The notes under the pieces were generated by a model. That model was given only the letters and a program-made list of their open reading frames with translations, was not told the DNA's origin and did not search any database. DNA of 34,035 nucleotides, taken from positions 1-34,035 of the forward strand of contig JALVAT010000011.1 of NCBI GenBank assembly GCA_027011045.1. The letters run 5' to 3'. The first letter of the stretch is position 1. Each line of letters starts with the position of its first letter. The translations under genes were made by a program, and so were the position numbers. This document shows positions 9,330 through 19,560 of this stretch, piece by piece. The DNA is from Microcaldota archaeon. Lineage in GTDB: Archaea > Iainarchaeota > Iainarchaeia > JAADDC01.

Positions 9330-9494
9330 ATGGACAGAAGAGGACAGGTGTCCGCAGAGCTCCTTATTGTAATCGCCATAATGGCAGCCCTTGCGCTACT
9401 TCTCGCTCAGCAGCTCACGGGGAGCGCGAAGGATCTAAACAAGACGTACTCGCGCAAAATAAGCGACATAAACAAGCTGGTGAACAGTATTTGA
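9330..9494 (+). CDS. Class III signal peptide (pilin/archaellin-like) small protein
   Basis: MDRRGQVSAELLIVIAIMAALALLLAQQL. Start moved from the ORF-track start at 9156. Confidence 0.75.
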   Translation: MDRRGQVSAELLIVIAIMAALALLLAQQLTGSAKDLNKTYSRKISDINKLVNSI

Positions 9495-9835
9495 AGGGGC
9501 AGGTAGTCGTAGACACGCTCATCACCGCCGTGGCAATCGCCGCGGCCGCTGCACTTATTCTCGGGAGCTTCCTTCGTATAGAGGAGCTTGCGGTAATGGG
9601 TATCGAGCGACAGAGGGCCAGGGGGACCGCGGAACTCCTGAGCGAGTGGGGAAGAGGCTGCAACATCCAGGATGTGAACATAGACTTTCCCTACGACGTT
9701 AACATGGTCTGCGTGGGCGGAACTCCGTACATAAGCGGACCGGGGAAGCTTTACAAGGTTGAAGGCGCCAGCTGCATCAGAAATGGACATGGAAGAACCA
9801 TAACCATAGCGAGCTGCAAAATAGAGGTGCGTTAG
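9491..9835 (+). CDS. Pilin-like protein, TTG start
   Basis: KGQVVVDTLITAVAIAAAAALILGS prepilin-like N-terminus; overlaps the previous gene by 4 nt. Confidence 0.7.
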   Translation: MKGQVVVDTLITAVAIAAAAALILGSFLRIEELAVMGIERQRARGTAELLSEWGRGCNIQDVNIDFPYDVNMVCVGGTPYISGPGKLYKVEGASCIRNGHGRTITIASCKIEVR

Positions 9836-10056
9836 CAGCGGGAAACAACCGTCATCGTCACAGGGTCTGTATAAAACCTGCATTTGCCAAGGGGAACCAC
9901 TCCGGAGTCGATCCTAACGGAATCTGAATCCCCAGCAGATATTAGGGTGAGCAGAGGGGACACGTGTATTATCGGGGGCTTAAAGAAGAGGAGCAGCGCT
10001 GCAAGCACGATGAAAGCAACGATAATAGCCTCAGCGAGCAGAACAAAGCCCCTCAT
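9832..10056 (-). CDS. Small pilin-like membrane-anchored protein
   Basis: MRGFVLLAEAIIVAFIVLAALLLFF; overlaps its upstream neighbour. Confidence 0.6.
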   Translation of the reverse strand: MRGFVLLAEAIIVAFIVLAALLLFFKPPIIHVSPLLTLISAGDSDSVRIDSGVVPLGKCRFYTDPVTMTVVSRC

Positions 10057-10310
10057 GGGTAATCCCTCAGCACCTTTACCTGAACAACGGCTGCAGTGCG
10101 AACGTATCCGAAGATGGGCACAGATCCGGCACGGTCACCGGTAAAGCTACAACCGCTGAGATCCACCGATAGAAGACCAAGCAGGGAAGCGGTATCGCCC
10201 CGAAGAGTGCAGGCGTAGTCGGCCAAGGTGGGAACGGCGGGGATCTGCGAGATTGCGAACATAAGGGCGAGCACAAAAGCCGTATAGATGAGCAGTTCAG
10301 CGGATATCAA
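10053..10310 (-). CDS. Class III signal peptide-like small protein
   Basis: MISAELLIYTAFVLALMFAISQI. Confidence 0.65.
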   Translation of the reverse strand: MISAELLIYTAFVLALMFAISQIPAVPTLADYACTLRGDTASLLGLLSVDLSGCSFTGDRAGSVPIFGYVRTAAVVQVKVLRDYP

Positions 10311-10747
10311 GGGAAACCACCCCGCAGCCAGGGAACGCCATGGCTATAGCCGCGCCAGGAGAACTGCACGTTGGAAAGGGTTATTTCGACTCGAGGTGGA
10401 GTTCCGGGATACACGGCAACAACAGGCGGATCAGAGGAGAAGGAAACACCATACTTGGACCAAGAAGCTGCCCAAGTAGTATAAAGACCGTTCACCAATG
10501 CCATACAAACGTCTAAGCGCGTCATACCCGGGGGTACGGGAGCTGCTAGGCAGCGCTGAGCCGCGTAATCCAGAAACTGAATGGTGGCAGCGTCGAAATC
10601 ATGCACCAAATACGTGTACCGCTCACCACGGGCATACGCGGCGAAGGCGGCGTCCAGATCATACACGATGGCGGAAGATAAGCTGACGCGCAGAAGAACC
10701 AGCAGAATGGCTACCCCGAGCGCAGCAGCAAGGAATCCACGCCTCAA
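10307..10747 (-). CDS. Membrane-anchored secreted protein of the pilin-like cluster
   Basis: MRRGFLAAALGVAILLVLLRVSLSS; overlaps the next gene by 4 nt. Confidence 0.6.
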   Translation of the reverse strand: MRRGFLAAALGVAILLVLLRVSLSSAIVYDLDAAFAAYARGERYTYLVHDFDAATIQFLDYAAQRCLAAPVPPGMTRLDVCMALVNGLYTTWAASWSKYGVSFSSDPPVVAVYPGTPPRVEITLSNVQFSWRGYSHGVPWLRGGFP

Positions 10748-10775
10748 CAGAAAAAAATAGGTAAATTCTGGTTTA

Positions 10776-11207
10776 TTACTTTATCTTCACGCGATAGCCC
10801 TCGCCCTCGGCACGCTCCGGAGCCCTCTTGGGAACCACGATTTCAAGCACACCATTGCGATACTCTGCCTCTGCCTTCTCGGGAATTACAGGCTCCGGTA
10901 GCCGGATCACACGATAGTAGGACGCGTAGGAGCGCTCGCGAAGATAGTAGTTCTTTCGCTCATCCTTCTTGTCGAACTTACGCTCTGCACGAATGATCAC
11001 GGAGTCCTCCGTTACGCGAACGTCAAGATCCTCCTTGCGAACACCAGGAACTTCCACGACGATCCGGAAGACATCACCCTCGTCGATCACGTCCACAGGG
11101 GGCGTAAGGCTGCGCAGCTCGTAACTGGGTGCACGGGTGAACATTTCGCCAAACATTCTGTCGATGTACTCGTGGAGCCTGCGAATTTCCTCGAAGGGGT
11201 CGTACAT
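10776..11207 (-). CDS. hsp20: Small heat-shock protein Hsp20 (ATG at 11207 preferred; GTG at 11216 possible)
   Basis: Alpha-crystallin domain FRIVVEVPGVRKEDLDVRVTEDSVIIRAERK...EAEYRNGVLEIVVPK. SD-like GGGGGTGA lies 5 nt before ATG 11207. Confidence 0.92.
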   Translation of the reverse strand: MYDPFEEIRRLHEYIDRMFGEMFTRAPSYELRSLTPPVDVIDEGDVFRIVVEVPGVRKEDLDVRVTEDSVIIRAERKFDKKDERKNYYLRERSYASYYRVIRLPEPVIPEKAEAEYRNGVLEIVVPKRAPERAEGEGYRVKIK

Positions 11208-11240
11208 GGGCTTCACCCCCGAAAAGAATCAATGATAAAG

Positions 11241-11324
11241 GGACGGAAAAGGAATGGCAGCCGACAGGAGGGACCCTAGATGATGGTCCATCTCCCGATC
11301 ATGGCCACCACCCCCTTTCCGTCC
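11241..11324 (-). promoter_or_regulatory. Long hairpin in the hsp20 5' leader
   Basis: Minus RNA 5'-GGACGGAAAGGGGGUGGUGG pairs fully (5 G-U wobbles) with CUGCCAUUCCUUUUCCGUCC-3'; inner stem GGAG-AU-GGACC/GGUCC-CUCC. Confidence 0.65.
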
Positions 11325-11378
11325 AATATTATTATCTTTATGTCAGGTTTTTATATTTTTCGTCGATAATTTTTCAAC

Positions 11379-11762
11379 GTGGAGCGCATCACACTACAGA
11401 GGAAGGAGCCGCCATACGAGAGGGATCCAGTAGAGGCGCTGAAGTGGCTGGTAACGGTACTGGGAGTGCCAGAGCGGTTCGCAGAGACCTACGCAGAGAT
11501 CCTGCAGAGGATAGCCCGAGAGGGAAAGAGCTCAGGGATACTGGCAGAGGAAATGGGCGAAAAGAGGACTTCCCTGGTCTACCACATAAACAAGCTCATA
11601 GCAATGGGTATCCTCGTCAGGAGAGGGCGGAACATTGAGCTAAGGGCCTCCAGCTTCGAGAGAACGGTGAACGAAATAGAGGAAGACGTCCTGTGGCTCC
11701 TGAGGACGATGAAGGCAATCGCAAGGGAAATTGATGAGGCGCTCGGACTACCAAGGAGGTGA
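11379..11762 (+). CDS. HTH (ArsR/MarR-like) regulator, possible heat-shock regulator, GTG start
   Basis: Winged-helix pattern SSGILAEEMGEKRTSLVYHINKLIAMGILVRRGRNIELR; divergent from hsp20 and adjacent to cdc48. Confidence 0.75.
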   Translation: MERITLQRKEPPYERDPVEALKWLVTVLGVPERFAETYAEILQRIAREGKSSGILAEEMGEKRTSLVYHINKLIAMGILVRRGRNIELRASSFERTVNEIEEDVLWLLRTMKAIAREIDEALGLPRR

Positions 11763-11767
11763 TATAA

Positions 11768-14095
<2,328 letters not shown>

Positions 14096-14263
14096 TCACT
14101 TCCCCTCCTCCAAAATTTGCTTTGCCTCCTCCATTCCTCTCCTGAACTCCTGAAGGGTAACGTCTAAATTTCTTCTAAGCTCCTGAAAGCGCTGGGGGTA
14201 AAACATCGCTACAAAGAGCAATAAGAGCACTATAATCTCAGAGGTCCCAAGGTTAAGGACCAC
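14096..14263 (-). CDS. Second TatA/TatB-like protein, 55 aa, GTG start
   Basis: VVLNLGTSEIIVLLLLFVAMFYPQRFQELRRNLDVTLQEFRRGMEEAKQILEEGK: TM helix, hinge, amphipathic helix. Below the ORF-track length cutoff. Confidence 0.65.
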   Translation of the reverse strand: MVLNLGTSEIIVLLLLFVAMFYPQRFQELRRNLDVTLQEFRRGMEEAKQILEEGK

Positions 14264-14434
14264 TTACTCCACCACCAGGGCGCCGTCTTCCACCTTTACC
14301 CGTGCAGTACCATCGCCCGTAATCTCACCACTGCGGCGCTCACCAATCAGCGAAGATGCCGTTCGTTGAATGAAGTAGCCAAGTATTAATACCCCGAGCA
14401 TCTTGAGGAACTGGCGCTTCTCAAGGTTCACCAT
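14264..14434 (-). CDS. 56-aa membrane-anchored protein in the Tat operon
   Basis: MVNLEKRQFLKMLGVLILGYFIQRTASSL..., abuts the TatA-like genes. Confidence 0.6.
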   Translation of the reverse strand: MVNLEKRQFLKMLGVLILGYFIQRTASSLIGERRSGEITGDGTARVKVEDGALVVE

Positions 14435-14612
14435 GATGACCACCCGAACCGCTAGATGCCTTGAGCTGCTTCTCCACCTCACGCTTCCCCTCGTTAAAGG
14501 CGCCTATTGCAATCCCAATATTACGGACAAGATCCCTCGTTTTATGGGGGAAGAAGAGGACGATAACCAAAAGGGCAAGTATTATGATCTCGGTAAGACC
14601 TAGGTCGAACAT
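14421..14612 (-). CDS. tatA: TatA translocase subunit
   Basis: FDLGLTEIIILALLVIVLFFPHKTRDLVRNIGIAIGAFNEGKREVEKQL. Confidence 0.88.
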   Translation of the reverse strand: MFDLGLTEIIILALLVIVLFFPHKTRDLVRNIGIAIGAFNEGKREVEKQLKASSGSGGHHGEP

Positions 14613-14643
14613 GTGGCAATATGGTGGCCGCAGTATTTAAGCG

Positions 14644-15327
14644 TTACCGCGCCGCGAGCAGAAGGCTGCCCTCGTATAGCAGGACAAAGATGGTAAACAG
14701 CAAAACATCAGTAACCAAGAGATCCCCGGGGGTGATAACTGCGGCAAGAACGTAAAACAAGAGGTATGCATAGCTCCTGTACTTTTTCAGCAGCTCGGGG
14801 GAAACAATACCGGAACGGACCAGAAAGTAAAGAAGTACGGGAAACTCAAAGACAAGACCAAGGAGTACAGCAAGAGATAACCAGAGATTAAACAGCTCGG
14901 GGGCTGAAAGAAGAAGCTTAGCCCCAAGAGCCCCGGAAAAGAAATAGGATAGCTCCAGAATCCGGGGGAAGAGAGGAATGCTAATCAAGACGCCCACGAG
15001 AAAGAGAACTGCCGAAATGGTAGCAAGATTTGCGATTTTCTTTCGCTCCTCGGGGAAGAGGGCGTCCCTGGCCCAGGAATAGAAGAGTAAAAGAAATACG
15101 GGAAGTGTAAGGAGCGCAGCAACAAGGGCAGGGGCAGTAAAGTAGAATCCGAGAACGTCCGAGATGCCAAAGAACACTACATCATGGTTTTGGGCCCCCG
15201 ACAGATCAACAATATAGCTGAAGAATCGGGGAAACATATGGAGAAGGAGCAAGTAAAGAACTAGAAAGACGATAAATGAACGAAGGAGGATCCGACGGAG
15301 AGAAAGAAAGTGCTCGGATACTGCCAC
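14644..15327 (-). CDS. tatC: TatC translocase subunit
   Basis: Multi-TM protein with TatC features FYSWARDALFPEERKKI and VITPGDLLVTDVLLF. Confidence 0.9.
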   Translation of the reverse strand: MAVSEHFLSLRRILLRSFIVFLVLYLLLLHMFPRFFSYIVDLSGAQNHDVVFFGISDVLGFYFTAPALVAALLTLPVFLLLFYSWARDALFPEERKKIANLATISAVLFLVGVLISIPLFPRILELSYFFSGALGAKLLLSAPELFNLWLSLAVLLGLVFEFPVLLYFLVRSGIVSPELLKKYRSYAYLLFYVLAAVITPGDLLVTDVLLFTIFVLLYEGSLLLAAR

Positions 15328-15360
15328 GAGATGAGTATCCCGCGAAGCCCATAAGAAGGG

Positions 15361-15735
15361 TTATCTCTGCCCACCCAGAAGCCACGTGGAGAGCACGTCC
15401 AGTAGATGAGCATCAGCATCCTCGTTTCCATCGAGATATGCGCCAACAGCATCTAAAATAGCCACGAAGAGAATCGACCTCAATCGCGGATCCGAGAGAG
15501 CAGAACACAGGCCCCCCGGAGAAAGGACCCCGAGAACCGTGGCGACAAGGGATTCAAGAACGCTACGGTTTACCCGAACATCATAGCAGTTCTGCCCCAG
15601 CCGAACAAGACAGTAATCCTCGAACTCCGAAAGGGCGCTGCCCATGGTTTCCGGGGGAATTTCTGAGGCGCAGCTAGCTGTAAGTCTGGAGAACAAAAAA
15701 TGTAGGGATTCAGAAGTCATCCCATCGGAACTCAT
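15361..15735 (-). CDS. Hypothetical protein
   Basis: 124-aa ORF filling the space upstream of tatC; no recognised motif. Confidence 0.45.
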   Translation of the reverse strand: MSSDGMTSESLHFLFSRLTASCASEIPPETMGSALSEFEDYCLVRLGQNCYDVRVNRSVLESLVATVLGVLSPGGLCSALSDPRLRSILFVAILDAVGAYLDGNEDADAHLLDVLSTWLLGGQR

Positions 15736-15768
15736 CGCTATAAATCATGGGGGAGCATATTAAACAAT

Positions 15769-16251
15769 ATGGGATTGGCGGGGTCTATGGGAACCAGAGA
15801 GGTATGGCTTATGGCCACGATCATCATGGTACTCCTTATTATGGGGGTGGTAATGGTATCCACGCTATCCACGCAGAGGAACGTCGAGAAGAAAGCAGCA
15901 GAGCCTACATCCAAGGTTAACAAGACAACTCCACGCGAGATAAACGTGAATACGATCACAGGCGCGCTGCAAGAAAAGTACCATTTTAGCGCCAGGGAGA
16001 TCAACACAATAGGGGGACTTCTAAGCACAGGGCTCCGGGATAACAACATAGGCAGGATTATTGGATACGGGATAGATATGAATAACAGCATAGTCACGAT
16101 ATACGTGGATTACATGAACCAAAACAGAGTAAGGAAATGTCTTGTGTTCACGCTCCGGAGAACTAGCTCAGGGAAAAACGTAGATCTTCTGGGTATTGAC
16201 GATTACGGAGAAAAATGCCAAGACTTAATAGCGGAAGGTAGAAGAGGCTAG
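15769..16251 (+). CDS. Hypothetical protein with one N-terminal TM helix
   Basis: REVWLMATIIMVLLIMGVVMVSTL plus soluble domain. Confidence 0.55.
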   Translation: MGLAGSMGTREVWLMATIIMVLLIMGVVMVSTLSTQRNVEKKAAEPTSKVNKTTPREINVNTITGALQEKYHFSAREINTIGGLLSTGLRDNNIGRIIGYGIDMNNSIVTIYVDYMNQNRVRKCLVFTLRRTSSGKNVDLLGIDDYGEKCQDLIAEGRRG

Positions 16252-16263
16252 TGGGGGCACGGG

Positions 16264-17148
16264 TTAGACGTAAATATCCCACGGAATGCGATCATCGTTC
16301 AGGACGACAATCCGGCGGAGGTCTAGATACGGGTAGGTCTGTGTGACGCCTATGAACCATGGCGTGTGAACCTGGACCACACCGTGATAGCTATCCCATA
16401 CAATGGGGGACTCCAAGATCTCATAGAGCCAATCAACGGCTTCTGGATCCAAATCCTCCATGACCTTGCGCCACTTTTTGCCAACGCGCCGAGTCTCCTC
16501 GCACCTATGGGAGTGGGGAATATGGGACGTCACACGGATACCAAAGTAGCGAAGCTCCTGGATGGCCTCTGGATATGGGTCCGTAATGTAAATGACGAGC
16601 TTGTCTGCCGTTTTCAGCCAGGGGTTTTCTTCAACAACGGGGGAGCCATCGTTGCGCGCCACCTCCCAGAGGGGATCATACACGCCAGCATTCCAAACCT
16701 CTGTAAAGAACTGGGTACAGCAAGATGGGTAGCCAAGGAGCTCGCCAATTACGAGATGCCCATCGCGCCTGCCCGATGCCTCCTTGAAGCGCCGGGCATC
16801 CTCCTCCGTTCTCGCAATAACCCCGTACCAAAAGTACGGCTCCCCTCGGCGCGGAGGAATATGTTTGTGGGAAAAACCGCTGTAAAAGGCACTCCTTGCA
16901 ATGGGGAGGAAGATTAGACCGTCCCGTTGGATGCGCTCTATGAACTGTGGAAAATTTTCAAGGGTAACGTGATACGTTGCAGCCCTGCGATAGCCGCGTC
17001 GCACCATCTCATACTCCGTAAGGGCATGGAGCCGGGAAATCCTGTTCAGACGAGGCTCCCAGAGCTCCTTATCCCTCGGGGTCCGCCAAATGATTCTCGT
17101 GAAGTTAGATATCTCAAATTCGGCTTTACTTACGTCAAATCGTTTCAT
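16264..17148 (-). CDS. DUF483-like protein
   Basis: IGELLGYPSCCTQFFTEVW; ATG abuts the stop of the upstream radical SAM gene (TGAATG). Confidence 0.7.
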   Translation of the reverse strand: MKRFDVSKAEFEISNFTRIIWRTPRDKELWEPRLNRISRLHALTEYEMVRRGYRRAATYHVTLENFPQFIERIQRDGLIFLPIARSAFYSGFSHKHIPPRRGEPYFWYGVIARTEEDARRFKEASGRRDGHLVIGELLGYPSCCTQFFTEVWNAGVYDPLWEVARNDGSPVVEENPWLKTADKLVIYITDPYPEAIQELRYFGIRVTSHIPHSHRCEETRRVGKKWRKVMEDLDPEAVDWLYEILESPIVWDSYHGVVQVHTPWFIGVTQTYPYLDLRRIVVLNDDRIPWDIYV

Positions 17149-18336
17149 TCAGCCACACCTTCTCCCACCGCTATCGAGGTGCCGCATACCGCCATCCAAG
17201 TGCTCTATGCCATCAGAATGCTGAACATTACTATCCAAGTGACGAATACCGCCGTCGACATGCTCGAAGGATTTATTGGGGCGAGAAGATTGTTGCTCGC
17301 GGAACTTCTGTATGTAGGCGGGCGTAACCCCCATAAACCGCAGCACGGAATCATAATAGTCAAGAACAGCGCGCCATGCAGGGCAGTTCAGATCCCTGTT
17401 GCGCCAGTCCCCATTCAACCCATTGGCCGAACAGCCGCCGTAGCAAATAGGGAAGTACTTGCAGCCTCTGCATCCCCCGTATTCATAGGGAGTCTTGGAA
17501 AGGGCCTCCTCCCGGATCTGCATCCTTCGAGAATCCCGAACAAGGGGAAGATGCCGCTGGCAGTTCGTTATTATCTTGTCGCCACGGAGCACAAGAGCTG
17601 CTGCCGTGTTAAAGGGATCGCAGGGCCTGAAGACGCAAACAACCTCGCCCTTGCCCGTAATCGCGTTCCAAAGATCTACAAAGGGAGACCACCTATACCC
17701 ACGGTCAAACATGAACTCGGCAAGGCGACGGTAGACCTGTGCAAGGCGATCTGGATCCAAGAAGAGGTCCTTGGGGGCAGGGTATCCAAGGGGGTTTAGG
17801 CGCCCGGTCACCCCAAGATCCCCGGACATGTGGTCAATAAATTCTAGGAGACGGCTGAAACGTTCCTCGGTTCCGGCGTTATAACGATGCACAACGGTGA
17901 TTAGACCGACACTGACACCCTCTGAAACGAGGCGCTCAATATTATCCAGGACGCGCTTTGTAAGATTTGGGGGAGCCCGGAGTACATTAAGCTCACCGGG
18001 TCCGTCGATGCTAACGCCAACACTCACCTTAAACTCCTTGAAGAGCTCGATGATCTCGTCGTTTATGAGGGTTCCGTTCGTCTGAATGGAAATAGGGTAG
18101 CCATACTTCCTAATCGTCTCAAAAATGCGCCGGATGTGCTCCGGGGGAAGTATCAACGGCTCTCCACCGTGCAGTGTAACAAGGTGCCCGACATCCGGGT
18201 CGCGGGAGGAGAGCAACCGTTCCAACTCTCCGATAATCCAGTCTATGTCGTAGTCAGGGTTGCGAAAGAGCCTGTTCTGGTAGCAGTACTTGCAGGATAA
18301 GTTACACGCAAGGGTGGGCTTGATCAGTAGGGACAT
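17149..18336 (-). CDS. Radical SAM/SPASM protein, putative peptide maturase, with HxD-repeat C-terminal tail
   Basis: CNLSCKYCY (CX3CX2C), HGGEP, SIDGPGELNVLRAPP, SPASM-type GGCRGCKYFPICYGGCSANG...C; tail FEHVDGGIRHLDSNVQHSDGIEHLDGGMRHLDSGGRRCG. Confidence 0.9.
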   Translation of the reverse strand: MSLLIKPTLACNLSCKYCYQNRLFRNPDYDIDWIIGELERLLSSRDPDVGHLVTLHGGEPLILPPEHIRRIFETIRKYGYPISIQTNGTLINDEIIELFKEFKVSVGVSIDGPGELNVLRAPPNLTKRVLDNIERLVSEGVSVGLITVVHRYNAGTEERFSRLLEFIDHMSGDLGVTGRLNPLGYPAPKDLFLDPDRLAQVYRRLAEFMFDRGYRWSPFVDLWNAITGKGEVVCVFRPCDPFNTAAALVLRGDKIITNCQRHLPLVRDSRRMQIREEALSKTPYEYGGCRGCKYFPICYGGCSANGLNGDWRNRDLNCPAWRAVLDYYDSVLRFMGVTPAYIQKFREQQSSRPNKSFEHVDGGIRHLDSNVQHSDGIEHLDGGMRHLDSGGRRCG

Positions 18337-18396
18337 ACTCGAAGAATGGGTGGGGCAAAAATGTTAAAGGGTTTTGAAAGTGTGTCGCGAAAATGC

Positions 18397-19293
18397 CTAT
18401 GGTTCTATGGGATGTACATCGTCGACATGGGGGGCTGGGGTGTCTGAGTAGGGCAGCTTGTCGGAGTGCGGCAGTTCATCGCTGTGGGGGATATCATCGT
18501 ACGCATCACTGTGGTCAAGATGTATATCATCGTGAACGATGTGTGGCTCGTCTATGTGGCTAGTATCACTCCAGTCCTGGTGGGAGACATTCGTATGGTC
18601 CGAGTAGTCCCCATGGCCCGTATCTGCATGGTCAGAATAATCATCTGTCCAGTCGGAATGTGAATCGTACCAGTCGCCATGGTCAATTGTGTGATCGATG
18701 TAGCTGTTGTTTGAGTCCCAGTGGCCATCATCATGCCCACAGTCAGGATCATACGTAGTACACTCCAAAGAACCATCCTGATGACAGCAGTTTGTGGGAC
18801 AATCCATGTGATCATCCATGTGGCCAGAGCTGTCCCCATACTCGTCAGCATGATGATCTGCTATGTTGGCGTGGGTGACACAGGGGTCTTCGTCGGAGTG
18901 GGAGGTGCCGTCCGTGTGATCTGCATGCGGTGTGTTCGAATGGCTGGTATCGTCGTGGGCCGCCACGTTAGAATGGTCCGAGTGCGTGCCGTCTGCATGC
19001 CAGTAGCGCTTGTTGCCGTCAACATCTATGAAGTATACCCAGTCGCTGGACACCCACGCAGAGCCAGAAGCACCGGAGGAACTACCCACAAGGGCAGAGG
19101 GAAGACTGCGCAAGTCACTATTGGCGTCGATGTAGTATATCCTATCCGCATTAATCCATATGGAGCCGGGCCTGCCAGAAACGCCACTGGTAACTAGCTC
19201 CCCCTCCTGGGCACGCTCGTTGCCATTCTCGTCTATGTAGTGGAGCTCTGTCCCTTCGACCCACATGGAGCCCGGCTGAGGCAAGCACTTCAC
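18397..19293 (-). CDS. Putative modification substrate: three fibre-like modules plus 200-aa (H/Y/W)-x-(D/N) repeat tail
   Basis: Three GSxWxxxxxxxxxYID-type modules, then YWHADGTHSDHSNVAAHDDTSHSNTPHADHTD...HSDELPHSDKLPYSD; about 37 triplets by hand count. Confidence 0.85.
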   Translation of the reverse strand: MKCLPQPGSMWVEGTELHYIDENGNERAQEGELVTSGVSGRPGSIWINADRIYYIDANSDLRSLPSALVGSSSGASGSAWVSSDWVYFIDVDGNKRYWHADGTHSDHSNVAAHDDTSHSNTPHADHTDGTSHSDEDPCVTHANIADHHADEYGDSSGHMDDHMDCPTNCCHQDGSLECTTYDPDCGHDDGHWDSNNSYIDHTIDHGDWYDSHSDWTDDYSDHADTGHGDYSDHTNVSHQDWSDTSHIDEPHIVHDDIHLDHSDAYDDIPHSDELPHSDKLPYSDTPAPHVDDVHPIEP

Positions 19294-19296
19294 CCG

Positions 19297-19551
19297 TCAC
19301 GTTACGTACTTGTCGGAGCCCACAGGTAGTTGCAGGCCACCGATGTTCTTAATCACGGCTCCGTTTCCGTCTATATACGTACCGTATATTTGCATGCCGC
19401 CGTTAACGTCAATATGATCCGTGTAGATTTTAACCGTGTGCTCGCCCACCTTGAGATCGATCACACGTAGCGTTTCAACCGGCACATCCTTGAGCAACCA
19501 ATTCACGAAGCGCACCTTCAACCGATGGAGCACCCTGCTAAAGTATCCCAT
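19297..19551 (-). CDS. 84-aa protein with fibre-like modules
   Basis: VKIYTDHIDVNGGMQIYGTYIDGNGAVIKN, similar in pattern to neighbouring YIDxNG modules; same operon. Confidence 0.7.
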   Translation of the reverse strand: MGYFSRVLHRLKVRFVNWLLKDVPVETLRVIDLKVGEHTVKIYTDHIDVNGGMQIYGTYIDGNGAVIKNIGGLQLPVGSDKYVT

Positions 19552-19560
19552 GGAACCACC

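Noticed and set aside
16927-17799. 290-aa plus-strand ORF opposite radical SAM/DUF483
   Set aside because: Antisense shadow of two well-supported genes; no recognisable motif.
17152-18999. Repetitive DNA considered as CRISPR or minisatellite
   Set aside because: Repetition is mainly at protein triplet level with variable codons; no fixed-length direct repeats with spacers.
18721-19197. 158-aa plus-strand ORF opposite the HxD protein
   Set aside because: Mirror of the repeat codons (H/D codons read antisense as V/M/I); the minus frame is longer, sits in the operon and has modules shared with the fibre.
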